Below are positions 17,394 through 26,089 of a stretch of 40,851 nucleotides of DNA, piece by piece. The notes beneath the pieces are model-generated. The model ran no database searches. It was not told the DNA's origin and saw only the letters and a program-made list of their open reading frames with translations. The translations under genes and the position numbers were made by a program. The number at the start of each line of letters is the position of its first letter. Position 1 is the stretch's first letter. The DNA is from Flavobacteriales bacterium (GTDB taxonomy: Bacteria; Bacteroidota; Bacteroidia; UBA10329): positions 1 through 40,851 of the forward strand of contig JAIPBJ010000016.1 in the NCBI GenBank assembly GCA_021739625.1. Reading direction: 5' to 3'.

Positions 17394-17525
17394 CCCACAA
17401 AGGCACACTAAGGGTTTTTACGAAGTCGCTCAAAGTCGAATAGAAAATAACCTCAATCGTCATCCATGAATTTTTTCCTTCGTGTCCCTTTGTGAACCTG
17501 ACCTTTGTGTGCCTTTGTGGTTAAA
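17394..17525. repeat. Right imperfect palindrome of the cassette
   Basis: The left arm (17394-17440) reads CCCACAAAGGCACACTAAGG and continues with TTTTTACGAAG. The right arm (about 17476-17525) reads CCTTCGTGTCCCTTTGTG, then CCTTTGTGTGCCTTTGTGG, roughly the reverse complement. It uses the same word set as the palindrome at 16855-17001, so the gene lies between two related palindromes. CCGCC-TT-GGCGG (17534-17545) follows immediately. No gene is seen here. Confidence 0.7.
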
Positions 17526-17564
17526 GAAAATCTCCGCCTTGGCGGTTAAACATCATACGACAAC

Positions 17565-18812
17565 ATGTTTGAAGTAAAAGTCCCCAGCCCAGGAGAGTCC
17601 ATCACCGAAGTCGAGATCGCATCTTGGCTCGTGTCCGATGGCGACTACGTGCAGCAGGATGCCGAGCTCTGCGAGATAGATTCCGACAAGGCCACCCTCA
17701 CCATCAATGCCGAGAGGGCAGGCCGCGTCACCATCCTCGTGAAAGAAGGCACCGTGAATGTTGGTGATGTCATCTGCAAGATCGACACCAGTGCCGAGGC
17801 CCCGGCAGGTGTACCCGCACCGAAGAAGGAAGAAGCCCCAAAATCTGAAGCTGCACCAAAGAAAGAGGCCGCACCCGCTCCAGTTGCTGAGAAGAAACAG
17901 GAAACAGGCTATGCCGCTGGCACACCGTCACCCGCAGCCAAGAAGCTGATGGCCGAGAACAATGTCTCTGCCCATCAGGTGAAAGCATCGGGCAAGGACG
18001 GACGCATCACCAAGGGCGATGTGCTCACAGCCATGTCATCAGGCTTTTCATTGGGCGAGGCGGGACAGAGCTGGGCAGGAGGACGCGAAGTCCGTTCGGA
18101 GAAGATGAGCATGCTGAGACGCAAAATTGCGGAGCGGCTCGTTTCTGTGAAGAACGACACGGCCATGCTCACCACCTTCAACGAGGTGAACATGAAGCCC
18201 ATCATGGACCTTCGTGGCAGATACAAGCAGAAATTCGCAGACACGCATGGAGTCAACATCGGCTTCATGAGCTTCTTCACCAAGGCCGTTACTGAGGCAT
18301 TGTATCACTATCCGGCAGTCAACGCGTTGATAGACGGGCAGGACATCGTTTTCCACGACTACTGCGACATAGGCGTGGCAGTTAGTGGCCCGAAAGGTCT
18401 GATGGTGCCCGTGCTGCGCAATGCCGAGCAGATGAGCCTCGCGCAGATCGAGGCGGGCATCAAGGAGCTGGCCATCAAAGTGCGCGATGGCAAGATCTCC
18501 GTTGACGATATGACAGGCGGCACATTCACCATCACCAATGGGGGCGTGTTCGGGTCGATGATGAGCACACCAATCCTGAATCCGCCCCAGAGTGCCATTC
18601 TCGGCATGCACAATATCGTGGAGCGCGCAGTGGTGGAGAACGGCCAGATAGTGGCCCGCCCCATGATGTACCTGGCCCTGAGCTACGACCACCGTATCAT
18701 AGATGGCAAAGAGTCCGTCAGCTTCCTTGTTAAGGTGAAGGAGATGCTGGAGAACCCGGCATCCATGCTCTTCGGTGGGAAGACGGCCGAGGAGGTGCTG
18801 TTGGGATTGTGA
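17565..18812 (+). CDS. sucB: Dihydrolipoyllysine succinyltransferase, E2 of 2-oxoglutarate dehydrogenase
   Basis: The E2 core enzyme moves the succinyl group from its lipoyl arm to CoA. The 415-residue protein has one lipoyl domain (1-75) with the lipoylated Lys42 in IDSDKATL. An Ala/Pro/Lys-rich linker (78-115) is followed by a peripheral-subunit-binding domain (about 119-155, [18 protein letters not shown] and GRITKGDVL). The catalytic domain runs from about 180. Catalytic His376 and Asp380 are in DHRIIDG near the end. It would normally follow sucA directly; here a cassette of about 0.73 kb lies between, so expression may depend on read-through or a new promoter. Confidence 0.97.
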   Translation: MFEVKVPSPGESITEVEIASWLVSDGDYVQQDAELCEIDSDKATLTINAERAGRVTILVKEGTVNVGDVICKIDTSAEAPAGVPAPKKEEAPKSEAAPKKEAAPAPVAEKKQETGYAAGTPSPAAKKLMAENNVSAHQVKASGKDGRITKGDVLTAMSSGFSLGEAGQSWAGGREVRSEKMSMLRRKIAERLVSVKNDTAMLTTFNEVNMKPIMDLRGRYKQKFADTHGVNIGFMSFFTKAVTEALYHYPAVNALIDGQDIVFHDYCDIGVAVSGPKGLMVPVLRNAEQMSLAQIEAGIKELAIKVRDGKISVDDMTGGTFTITNGGVFGSMMSTPILNPPQSAILGMHNIVERAVVENGQIVARPMMYLALSYDHRIIDGKESVSFLVKVKEMLENPASMLFGGKTAEEVLLGL

Positions 18813-18895
18813 CGCGATCCATTCAGGCCGTCCATTTCCTTTTTCATACCAATTTCACAACCTGCCACAAGGTCAGGTGAACCGATATTTGCGCC

Positions 18896-20122
18896 ATGCT
18901 CGTCAGGCAACTCTCGTTTGCGTTCCTGTTCTTTTTCCACCTTGCTTCTGCTCAGGCCCCGCTTGAGCAGAAGATTGCAGCGTTGGAGGCACGCCTTACC
19001 GACCTCGACAGGCAGCGTGAGCGCATCTATGTCGAAATGGAGAGCCTTCAGCTGGGCCACGTGCGGCAGGAGCTCGACCGCGTTGGATTTCCAACGGTGG
19101 CGAAAGGACAGGAACTGATTCATCACACGGCCATGTCGCTCTGCTATTCCGAGCAGGACGAGCAACCTACGTGGGTGATGCACGTGGTGCTTCCAGCAGT
19201 GGAGTTTGGCGATGTGAGCCGCACAGATGATTTCCGTGCTGACAAGAAGGTGAGCACCGAATCGGCAGCGAAGGAAGACTACTGGAAGACCGGCTACGAC
19301 CGTGGTCACTTGGCCCCATCGGCCGATTTCCGTTGGTCGGAGAAGGCTGTGAGCGAATCGTTCCTCTATTCCAACATGAGTCCGCAACTGCCTGAATTCA
19401 ACCGCCAATCGTGGTCAGACCTTGAGGCCTGGGTGCGGAGATATGTGAGCGATTTTCAGGAACCTGTCTTCGTGGTCACGGGTGGGATACTCACAGAGGA
19501 AGGCCTTCAGAAACTCGGCCCGAACGAGGTCACCATCCCGAAGCGTTACTATAAGATCGTGATGGATCTCTATGGAGATGAGCGCAAGGGCATCGCCTTC
19601 ATCATGCAGAATGGGGTCAATGAGTATCCGGTGGTGTCATGCGTCACCACCATCAATGAGGTGGAACGGCTCACAGGCATTGATTTCTTCTCATCGCTCC
19701 CAGATGGTGAGGAGGAGAAGCTGGAATCGGACGATGACATTGCGCCATGGATCCATGAGGAGGCTGCCGCCTTTGGTGAGGCCGTCCCTTTGAAGGCCCC
19801 GCTTCCCAAGGGTTACTTCAATTCCATTCAGGCCAAGTATCAGCAGGGGAAGACTGTGAATATCTGTGGCACTGTCGTGTCGAGCAAGAAGAGCCGCAAA
19901 GAGGCCGTCTATCTCAATTTCGACAGCAAGTATCCCAACAGTCCGTTCTATGCCACCATCTGGAAGAACAACCAGAACAATTTCAGCTACGACCCCGAGA
20001 AGGAGCTCATCGGCAAGACCATCTGCGTGAAGGGCGAAGTGACGGTCTATGATGGCAAACCGCGCATGAGCATCAACAAGGAGCAGCAGATCACCTTCTG
20101 GGAGGATGTGGTAGGAAAGTGA
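18896..20122 (+). CDS. Secreted DNA/RNA non-specific endonuclease with C-terminal OB-fold-like domain
   Basis: The 408-residue product starts with a signal peptide (MLVRQLSFAFLFFFHLASAQ), then a short coiled coil (about 23-60, LEQKIAALEARLTDLDRQRE). The beta-beta-alpha-metal nuclease domain follows, with D135-R136-G137-H138 (YDRGHLAPSADF); His138 is the general base. SNMSPQLPEFNRQSW (159-173) contains the Asn that holds the metal in Serratia-type nucleases. The last 80 residues (VNICGTVVSSKKS, ICVKGEVTVYDGKPRM) look like an OB-fold that may bind nucleic acid. A secreted nuclease could serve nutrient scavenging or clearing extracellular DNA. The gamma-carbonic anhydrase gene follows by 31 bp. 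Confidence 0.92.
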   Translation: MLVRQLSFAFLFFFHLASAQAPLEQKIAALEARLTDLDRQRERIYVEMESLQLGHVRQELDRVGFPTVAKGQELIHHTAMSLCYSEQDEQPTWVMHVVLPAVEFGDVSRTDDFRADKKVSTESAAKEDYWKTGYDRGHLAPSADFRWSEKAVSESFLYSNMSPQLPEFNRQSWSDLEAWVRRYVSDFQEPVFVVTGGILTEEGLQKLGPNEVTIPKRYYKIVMDLYGDERKGIAFIMQNGVNEYPVVSCVTTINEVERLTGIDFFSSLPDGEEEKLESDDDIAPWIHEEAAAFGEAVPLKAPLPKGYFNSIQAKYQQGKTVNICGTVVSSKKSRKEAVYLNFDSKYPNSPFYATIWKNNQNNFSYDPEKELIGKTICVKGEVTVYDGKPRMSINKEQQITFWEDVVGK

Positions 20123-20153
20123 ACCCGTCAAATTCATTGTAAACATCAGGCAC

Positions 20154-20675
20154 ATGGCACTCATCAAACCCGTCAAAGGCATATCACCGATATTCGGCAA
20201 GGACTGTTACCTCGCAGAGAATGCCACTGTGGTGGGCGATGTGGTGATGGGCGATGCATGCAGCATCTGGTTCAATGCCGTAGTGCGTGGCGATGTGAAC
20301 AGCATCCGGATAGGCAACAGGGTCAACATTCAGGACGGGGCCGTCATCCATTGCACGTACCAGAAGGCAGCTACAACTTTGGGGAATGATGTCTCCGTGG
20401 GCCACAATGCACTGGTTCACGGTTGCACCATCCACGACAATGTGCTGGTGGGCATGGGTTCCATTGTGATGGATGGCGTAGTGGTCAACTCGCACTCCAT
20501 CATTGCGGCAGGCGCTGTGGTGCTCGAAGGCACGGTGATCGAATCCTATTCCATCTATGCGGGGATGCCCGCCAAGAAGGTGAAGACGCTCGACCCGCAG
20601 AAGGCGGAGACCATGTTGCGCAAGGTGGCGGAGAACTACGTGATGTACAGCGGTTGGTTCACCAAAGAAGCTTGA
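20154..20675 (+). CDS. Gamma-carbonic anhydrase family protein
   Basis: The 173-residue protein folds as a left-handed beta-helix of hexapeptide repeats (IGNRVNIQDGAVIH, VLVGMGSIVMDGVVV). His66, His84 and His89 (IHCTY and GHNALVHGC) match the three zinc ligands of gamma-carbonic anhydrases, and RGD (46-48) and IQDG (59-62) match conserved structural residues. Members are cytoplasmic and either hydrate CO2 or act as unidentified acyltransferase-like proteins, so activity is likely but not certain. The C-terminus (YAGMPAKKVKTLD, NYVMYSGWF) is typical of the YrdA/PaaY group. Its end faces the murI stop with only 15 bp between. Confidence 0.93.
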   Translation: MALIKPVKGISPIFGKDCYLAENATVVGDVVMGDACSIWFNAVVRGDVNSIRIGNRVNIQDGAVIHCTYQKAATTLGNDVSVGHNALVHGCTIHDNVLVGMGSIVMDGVVVNSHSIIAAGAVVLEGTVIESYSIYAGMPAKKVKTLDPQKAETMLRKVAENYVMYSGWFTKEA

Positions 20676-20690
20676 CCTCTGCGCTGACGG

Positions 20691-21512
20691 TCAGAGTGCG
20701 ATATGTCGGGATGCGACCCCGGCCCCATAGAATATCCGGGCCTTACTGTCAAATGCAGCGGCATCATCCGTTGTGAGGAAGTTGCGTGTACCATTCCTGC
20801 TGAGTTTCGACTCCATCTCTGCATGTCTGCTGAGGTAATCGGTCAGGCTGTCGGCCACTATTTTCCCTTGCGGAATGATGGTCACTTCCTTGGCCACATG
20901 CGCCTTGATCTTTTCCATCAGCAGCGGATAATGCGTGCAGCCCAGCAGAATGGTGTCGATGGACGATGATTGGGCTATCAGTTCATCGAGATACTTCTGG
21001 ATAAAGAAATCGGCCCCATCACCTTGATGCTCATTGTTCTCGATGAGCGGCACCCATAAGGGGCAGGCCTGCTGATGAACGCTAACATCGGGGAAGAACT
21101 TGCCGATCTCGATGGGGTACGATTCTGAGGCCACGGTCCCTGAGGTTCCAAGCACGCCCACATGACCGGTCCGGGTCGAATTGCCGATGACCTCGGCCGT
21201 GGGGCGTATCACCCCCAACACCCGCAGACCGGCCCGCATCTTCGGCAGGTCGCGCTGCTGGATGGTGCGAAGCGCCTTGGCCGAGGCCGTGTTGCACGCA
21301 ACGATCACCAATGGGCAGCCTTGGTCGAACAGGTAGGTGACGCACTCCAACGTGTAGTGATACACCGTCTCGAACGAGCGAGTGCCATACGGGGTGCGCG
21401 CATTGTCGCCCAGATAGAGGTAATCGTACTGTGGCAGCGCGGTCACCATTTCGCGCAGCACGGTGAGACCACCGAAACCTGAGTCGAAAACACCGATGGG
21501 GGAGAGGGACAT
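20691..21512 (-). CDS. murI: Glutamate racemase
   Basis: MurI makes D-glutamate for peptidoglycan. The 273-residue sequence shows IGVFDSGFGGLTVLREM (substrate Asp10-Ser11), GDNARTPYGTRS, and the two catalytic cysteines, Cys73 in VACNTASA and Cys192 in LLGCTHYPLL. The ATG at 21512 is the only start that keeps the N-terminal strand. The T-run of the ompH terminator ends two bases before this codon. The mRNA is therefore either made by read-through or from a promoter overlapping the terminator, with almost no leader. Placement after ompH is usual in Bacteroidota. Confidence 0.97.
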   Translation of the reverse strand: MSLSPIGVFDSGFGGLTVLREMVTALPQYDYLYLGDNARTPYGTRSFETVYHYTLECVTYLFDQGCPLVIVACNTASAKALRTIQQRDLPKMRAGLRVLGVIRPTAEVIGNSTRTGHVGVLGTSGTVASESYPIEIGKFFPDVSVHQQACPLWVPLIENNEHQGDGADFFIQKYLDELIAQSSSIDTILLGCTHYPLLMEKIKAHVAKEVTIIPQGKIVADSLTDYLSRHAEMESKLSRNGTRNFLTTDDAAAFDSKARIFYGAGVASRHIAL

Positions 21513-21513
21513 G

Positions 21514-21547
21514 AAAAAACCCGTCAGCGGTCTTTCGCTGACGGGTT
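21514..21547 (-). terminator. Strong intrinsic terminator after ompH, touching the murI start
   Basis: On the minus strand CCCGTCAGCG pairs perfectly with CGCTGACGGG (10 bp, extended by two A-T pairs) across a 6-nt loop, followed by six Ts (complement of 21514-21519). The T-run is one base from the complement of the murI ATG (21510-21512). It should end most transcripts from the envelope cluster at ompH. No T-run follows on the plus strand, so it works in one direction. Confidence 0.9.
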
Positions 21548-21577
21548 CAAATGTACCGTATCCTATGGGTCTGTGGC

Positions 21578-22078
21578 CTACAGGCCCAGTTTGACCTTCA
21601 CATCGGCAATGATGTTCTCGCTGTCCTTGGCGAAAAGCAGCACGCCCGAAGAGTTGTCGAACACATAGGTGTAACCTTTCTCTGTGGCGACAGCATCGAT
21701 CGCTTTGCGTGCTTTCTCAACGATCGGGGCCAGCAATTCCTGCTCCTTCTTCTGAATCTCTCCTTGGGCCTGGCCCTGAAACTCTTGGATCCTACGTTCC
21801 AGATCGGTGATCTCTTTCACCTTGGTCTGCTTGACCAGTGCGGTCATATCCTTCTCTTTCGATTGATAGTCGGCCACCTTGGCCTCATATTCTTTGGCCA
21901 TGGCCTCCAATGCACCTTGAAACTCTTTGGCGAAGGCCTCCATGTCCTTCTCTGCCTTGGCCTTTTCGGGCATCAGTTCCATCAGAGCATCAGAGTCGAT
22001 ATGGCCGAATTTCTGGGTCTGAGCCGTTGCTGAAAATGCCACGGTCACTCCAAATGCAATTATCAGTATCTTTTTCAT
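21578..22078 (-). CDS. OmpH/Skp family periplasmic chaperone (second of two)
   Basis: The 166-residue product has a signal peptide (MKKILIIAFGVTVAFSATAQ) and then FGHIDSDALMELMPE, the beta-strand that opens the Skp body. A long helical hairpin follows (MEAFAKEFQGALEAMAKEYE and VKEITDLERRIQEFQGQAQG), then the closing strand YTYVFDNSSGVLLFAKDS. Skp-type proteins hold unfolded outer-membrane proteins in the periplasm for BamA. It lies just after another ompH and bamA on the same strand and ends at the terminator, so it is the last gene before murI in the cluster. Confidence 0.93.
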   Translation of the reverse strand: MKKILIIAFGVTVAFSATAQTQKFGHIDSDALMELMPEKAKAEKDMEAFAKEFQGALEAMAKEYEAKVADYQSKEKDMTALVKQTKVKEITDLERRIQEFQGQAQGEIQKKEQELLAPIVEKARKAIDAVATEKGYTYVFDNSSGVLLFAKDSENIIADVKVKLGL

Positions 22079-22111
22079 GTTTCTGTTTTAAGGGGCTGCG
22101 AAAGTACTGCT

Positions 22112-22693
22112 TTACTTCTTGTCCGATCCCGTTCCTGAACCGGTTCCCGTACTGGTTCCCGTACCGCTGTCGGGTGCGGCCTTTACCGAGTAGCCGAGTT
22201 CTTTCAGAATCTCTTCGCTCAGATCATATTTGTCGCTGGTGTAAAGCATCGTGAGCGTACCCGATTTATCGAAGATCACCGCATAGCCTTTGGCATCTGC
22301 CATGGTCTTGATGGCCGCATAGATCTTATCCTGAATGGGCTTGGTGAACTCCTGCCGCTTCTTGAAGAGGTCGCCCTGCGGGCCGAAACGCTGACGCTGT
22401 TTGTCCTTTGCGGCCTTCTCCTTTTCAATGATCTGCTCTTCGCGCTTGAGCTTCATGTCATCCGTGAGCAGGATCTGCTCGGCCTGATAGTCCTTGTACA
22501 TCCGGTCGATCTCGGTGTAGAGGGCCTCAATCTCCTGCTGCCACGCCACAGAGACCTCATCCAACTGTTTCTGTTTCTGATTGTATTCGGGGATGTTCTC
22601 CAGAATGAACTGAGAGTCCACATAACCGAAACGCTGGGCCATGGCCCCGATGGCGGTCAATGTGATGGCAAGGGTGAGAATCGCCTTTCGCAT
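22112..22693 (-). CDS. OmpH/Skp family periplasmic chaperone (first of two), Gly/Thr-rich tail
   Basis: Translation most likely starts at 22693 (MRKAILTLAITLTAIGAMAQ, a good signal peptide), not at the ATG 20 codons upstream, which would hide the signal. The 193-residue protein has FGYVDSQFILENIPEY, a charged helical hairpin with VAWQQEIEALYTEIDRMYKD, and the closing strand GYAVIFDKSGTLTMLY. It ends in a low-complexity Ser/Gly/Thr tail (GTGTSTGTGSGTGSDKK). Its role should match its neighbour at 21578, from which it differs in sequence. Tandem ompH genes after bamA are usual in the phylum. Confidence 0.92.
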   Translation of the reverse strand: MRKAILTLAITLTAIGAMAQRFGYVDSQFILENIPEYNQKQKQLDEVSVAWQQEIEALYTEIDRMYKDYQAEQILLTDDMKLKREEQIIEKEKAAKDKQRQRFGPQGDLFKKRQEFTKPIQDKIYAAIKTMADAKGYAVIFDKSGTLTMLYTSDKYDLSEEILKELGYSVKAAPDSGTGTSTGTGSGTGSDKK

Positions 22694-22789
22694 GATGTGA
22701 TTTTTTGGTGTTGGGAATGATTCGGCAGTCGGTTGGCGAAAATAGTGCCACAACGGTTCATGGTACCAAAACTGGTACAGTTTGATCTA

Positions 22790-25294
22790 TCAGAACTGCT
22801 GCCCGATGCTGAAGTGGAACTGGCTTGGGGCCATGTCCTCTCTTCCGGGCACATCATCAAAGCGCCATCCGTAGTCGAGACCCAACAGTCCGAACATGGG
22901 CAGGAAGATCCGTACACCCACACCTGCCGATTTCTTAACACGGAAGGGGTTGAACTTGTCGGCCGTGAGCCATGAGTCGCCCGCCTCCACAAAGCCCAGC
23001 ACATAGATGGTGGCCTGCGGGTTGGGCGAGATGCGATAACGCAGTTCCATGGCATACTTGGTGAAGATGGTGCCGCCCACCATCTGACCGTTCACACTCG
23101 GGGTGAGGGAGTTGTTGTCATAGCCGCGCAGGGCGATGATCTCGCGGCCATCGAGACCGAAACCGCTGAGGCCGTCACCGCCCACGAAGAACCGCTCGAA
23201 CGGGGCGATGCCCAGTCCGGGATTGTAAAGACCGAGATAGCCGAACTGTGCCTTGGTCTCCACCACAAGGTTCTTGGCAAGGCCCAGATACCACTTGGCA
23301 TCGAGCTTCCATTTGTGATACTCAATCCACTGATATTTTTCGGCAGGTGTCGAGTTTTCGGTGTCCAGACCTCTCATATAGGAGAATGGAGGCGTGAATT
23401 CGACACTGCCCGATATGATCGATCCGTAGGTGGGGAATATCGGGTCTCCGATGGAGTTCCGCGACAGTGTGATCTGCCCGCTGAACGTATTGGCACTGCC
23501 ATTGTTGAAGTTCTCCACCAACTGGTAATTGTCCAGCAGATAGTTCTTGTAGTTGATGGTGCCCTGCAGCATGAAGAAGTCATCCGGCCATTTGAGCCTT
23601 GTGCCGAGGCCCACGCTCGCGCCCGTGATCTTGATTCCCTGGCTTCCCACCTCGCCCGTGCCGACACCGTTGCTCTGCGAGGAGTGATAGGCCGAAACGC
23701 TGAATGCATTGGGTCTTTTTCCTCCCAGCCAAGGTTCCATGAACGAGAAGTTGTAGGACTGGAACCATGGTCCGTTGCTCTGTGCCCGGATGGACAGCCG
23801 CTGACCATCGCCCGCTGGTAGCGGTTTCCATGCCCCTTTCTTGAACATGTTGCGGACAGAGAAATTGTTGAACGTAACCCCCACAGTTCCGATGATGGTG
23901 CCCATACCCCAACCGCCCGATAGCTCAATCTGATCCGAAGGCTTCTCCTCTACCGTGTATTCGATGTCAACGGTGCCATCGGCCGGATTGGGCTTGGGAT
24001 CGACCCCCATGGCCTCGGGGTTGAAGTATCCGAGCTGCGAGAGTTCGCGCTGTGTGCGGATGATGTCCGACCGGCTGAATAGCTGCCCAGGCTTTGTGCG
24101 GATCTCACGCAATATCACGTGGTCGTTGGTCTTGGTGTTCCCTTTCACCGTCACACGGTTGATGGTGGCCTGTTTGCCCTCCCTCATCCGCATCTCCAGA
24201 TCGATGCTGTCGCCCACTACCAGAATCTCCACCGGTTCCACGTTGAAGAACAGGTATCCGTCATCAAGATACAGGGAGCTCACGTCCCTTTCATTGGGGT
24301 TCATAAAAAGGTTGGCGTCCAATCGTGCCTGATCGTACACATCGCCCTTCTTGATGCCCAATACCTTGTCAAGCACATCTGCCGTGTATTTGGTATTGCC
24401 CACCCAGGTAATGTTGCGGAAATAGTACTTGCGTCCTTCCTCCAGATTGATTTCGATGTTGATGGAGCCATCACGGTTCGGATAGATGGTGTCCGAGATG
24501 ATCCGTGCATCCCGATAGCCCATCTGGTTGTATTTGGCCATCATGGCCTTCTTGTCGTCCTTGTAGTTGTTCTCGAGAAACTTGCTGGCCTTCCACACAC
24601 GCCACCATGTGCGCTGCTTGGTCTCCTTCATGGCACGCTTCAGCTTGCCATTCTTCACCTCCTGATTTCCGTGGAGGATGATTCTGTTGATCTTCACCTT
24701 CTTGCCCTTGTTCACCAAAAATTCCAAGGTCACGTTGTTGGGCAGCAGGGTGTCGGGGTCCATTTTGGATCTCACGCTCACGTGCAGGAATCCCTTGTCG
24801 ATAAAATGTTCTTTGATGATGTTCTCTGTCGAGACTATCAGGTTGTCTGTGACCACCTTGCCTTTGATCAGTTTTATCTTCTCCCTTATATCGTTCGAGT
24901 CGCCCTTTTTCACCCCTTTGAGCGCGAATCTGTTGAGGCGGGGCCGCTCCTGAAGAGCTATTTCAAGGAAAATGAGGTCGCCATCGATCCTGTCGAGATA
25001 GATGGCCACATCGCTGAACAGGCCCTGGTCCCACAGTTTTTTGACAGCCTCGGTGATGGTTTCGCCCGGCACCTGGATCTTGTCTCCGACCGACAGGCCC
25101 GAAAGCAGCACAAGGACCTTCTTGTCGAGATACTTTGTGCCGGTGACAGTGATGCCACCTATCTCGTATTGCTTGGGGGCAGAATAGTCCAACTTCTCCG
25201 AGCCTCCTACGGTTATCTGCGCGGTCGCTACCGGGGCCTGTAGAAGGCCCAGTATCGAGAAAGCGGACAGGATCAATGCTTTATACAACCTCAC
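22790..25294 (-). CDS. bamA: Outer-membrane protein assembly factor BamA
   Basis: BamA folds and inserts beta-barrel proteins into the outer membrane. The 834-residue protein has a signal peptide (MRLYKALILSAFSILGLLQA), POTRA domains from about 45 to 450 (YEIGGITVTGTKYLDKKVLV opens the first; INRVTVKGNTKTNDHVILRE is a later one), then a 16-strand-type barrel starting near VEEKPSDQIELSGGWG and ending in the C-terminal Phe of FHFSIGQQF. FVGGDGLSGFGLDGREI covers the conserved barrel lid region. The start is a GTG that overlaps the uppS stop by 14 nt, so the two genes are translationally coupled. Two ompH genes follow. Confidence 0.97.
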   Translation of the reverse strand: MRLYKALILSAFSILGLLQAPVATAQITVGGSEKLDYSAPKQYEIGGITVTGTKYLDKKVLVLLSGLSVGDKIQVPGETITEAVKKLWDQGLFSDVAIYLDRIDGDLIFLEIALQERPRLNRFALKGVKKGDSNDIREKIKLIKGKVVTDNLIVSTENIIKEHFIDKGFLHVSVRSKMDPDTLLPNNVTLEFLVNKGKKVKINRIILHGNQEVKNGKLKRAMKETKQRTWWRVWKASKFLENNYKDDKKAMMAKYNQMGYRDARIISDTIYPNRDGSINIEINLEEGRKYYFRNITWVGNTKYTADVLDKVLGIKKGDVYDQARLDANLFMNPNERDVSSLYLDDGYLFFNVEPVEILVVGDSIDLEMRMREGKQATINRVTVKGNTKTNDHVILREIRTKPGQLFSRSDIIRTQRELSQLGYFNPEAMGVDPKPNPADGTVDIEYTVEEKPSDQIELSGGWGMGTIIGTVGVTFNNFSVRNMFKKGAWKPLPAGDGQRLSIRAQSNGPWFQSYNFSFMEPWLGGKRPNAFSVSAYHSSQSNGVGTGEVGSQGIKITGASVGLGTRLKWPDDFFMLQGTINYKNYLLDNYQLVENFNNGSANTFSGQITLSRNSIGDPIFPTYGSIISGSVEFTPPFSYMRGLDTENSTPAEKYQWIEYHKWKLDAKWYLGLAKNLVVETKAQFGYLGLYNPGLGIAPFERFFVGGDGLSGFGLDGREIIALRGYDNNSLTPSVNGQMVGGTIFTKYAMELRYRISPNPQATIYVLGFVEAGDSWLTADKFNPFRVKKSAGVGVRIFLPMFGLLGLDYGWRFDDVPGREDMAPSQFHFSIGQQF

Positions 25295-26030
25295 GTACCT
25301 GCTCGCTTATTTTACCGAACCTTCGTTCGCGTCCTTGAAAATCTATGATGGCCTGTTCCAGATCGGCAGCCCCGAAATCGGGCCAGAGCTTTTCTGTGAA
25401 ATGGAACTCAGCGTAGGCGATCTGCCAGAGCAGAAAATTCGATACACGGTGTTCTCCACTTGTTCTGATGAGCAGCTCCACATCGGGCATGCCTGCTGTG
25501 CATAGGCGCTGCGCAATAAGTGCCTCATTCACATCCCGCTCGTTGAGGGCGCCTGCGCGGGCATCCTTTACTATGGATCTCACCATCTGCACCAGTTCCC
25601 ATTTGGCCGAGTAGCTGAGTGCCAACGTCAAAGTCATCCGCGTGTTGCCACTCGTCCGCTCCATGGCCTCATTGAGTTCACGGTGGCAGCTTTTTGGCAG
25701 GCTGTCCAGATCTCCGATCGCATTGAGTCGGATATTGTTGTCCATCAACGTCTTGGTCTCCTTGTGGATGGTGCGCACGAGGAGGGTCATCAGTGCGCTC
25801 ACCTCCATTTTGGGCCTGTTCCAGTTCTCTGTGCTGAAGGCATAGAGGGTAAGGAACGGGATGCCGATCTCTGCTGCGGTCTCCACTGTTTCGCGCACGG
25901 CCTTGACCCCGTTGGTATGCCCGAATGTGCGCAGTTTGCCACGTTGCTTCGCCCAACGCCCATTGCCGTCCATGATGACGGCAACATGCTGTGGCAGGCG
26001 CAAGGTGTCTATGCGTGGGTCAATGGCCAT
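25281..26030 (-). CDS. uppS: Undecaprenyl diphosphate synthase (cis-isoprenyl transferase)
   Basis: UppS makes the C55 lipid carrier for peptidoglycan and surface glycans. The 249-residue protein has HVAVIMDGNGRWAKQRG near residue 15 with catalytic Asp21. LTLYAFSTENWNRP and DVELLIRTSGEHRVSNFLLW are the other family signatures. It lies between a DUF6089-type gene and bamA, the common order in Bacteroidota, and overlaps the bamA start by 14 nt. Confidence 0.97.
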   Translation of the reverse strand: MAIDPRIDTLRLPQHVAVIMDGNGRWAKQRGKLRTFGHTNGVKAVRETVETAAEIGIPFLTLYAFSTENWNRPKMEVSALMTLLVRTIHKETKTLMDNNIRLNAIGDLDSLPKSCHRELNEAMERTSGNTRMTLTLALSYSAKWELVQMVRSIVKDARAGALNERDVNEALIAQRLCTAGMPDVELLIRTSGEHRVSNFLLWQIAYAEFHFTEKLWPDFGAADLEQAIIDFQGRERRFGKISEQVREVV

Positions 26031-26089
26031 GATGAGGCTTTATTTCGGCCTTGGAAACGGGGCGCAAATGTAGTGCCCTAAAAGGCGCA

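Larger units (their letters stand above)
16814..17548. mobile_element. Putative cassette between sucA and sucB, inverted ends around a GxxExxY gene
   Basis: The outer ends are near-perfect inverted repeats: TGACCGCCAAGG at 16814-16825 and CCTTGGCGGTTA at 17537-17548, 11 of 12 matching. Inside, each side of a frameshifted GxxExxY gene carries a long imperfect palindrome built of CACAAAGG/CACGAAGG words. The block separates two genes that are usually adjacent. From memory, GxxExxY genes in many phyla sit beside such (A)CCACAAAGG-type intergenic repeats. No transposase is present, so movement, if any, would need outside help. Element status is an inference from the symmetry. Confidence 0.5.

Noticed and set aside
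24119-25243. 374-codon plus-strand frame inside bamA
   Set aside because: Antisense to the POTRA region of bamA; rich in Val/Leu/His with no motif, a shadow of the real codons.
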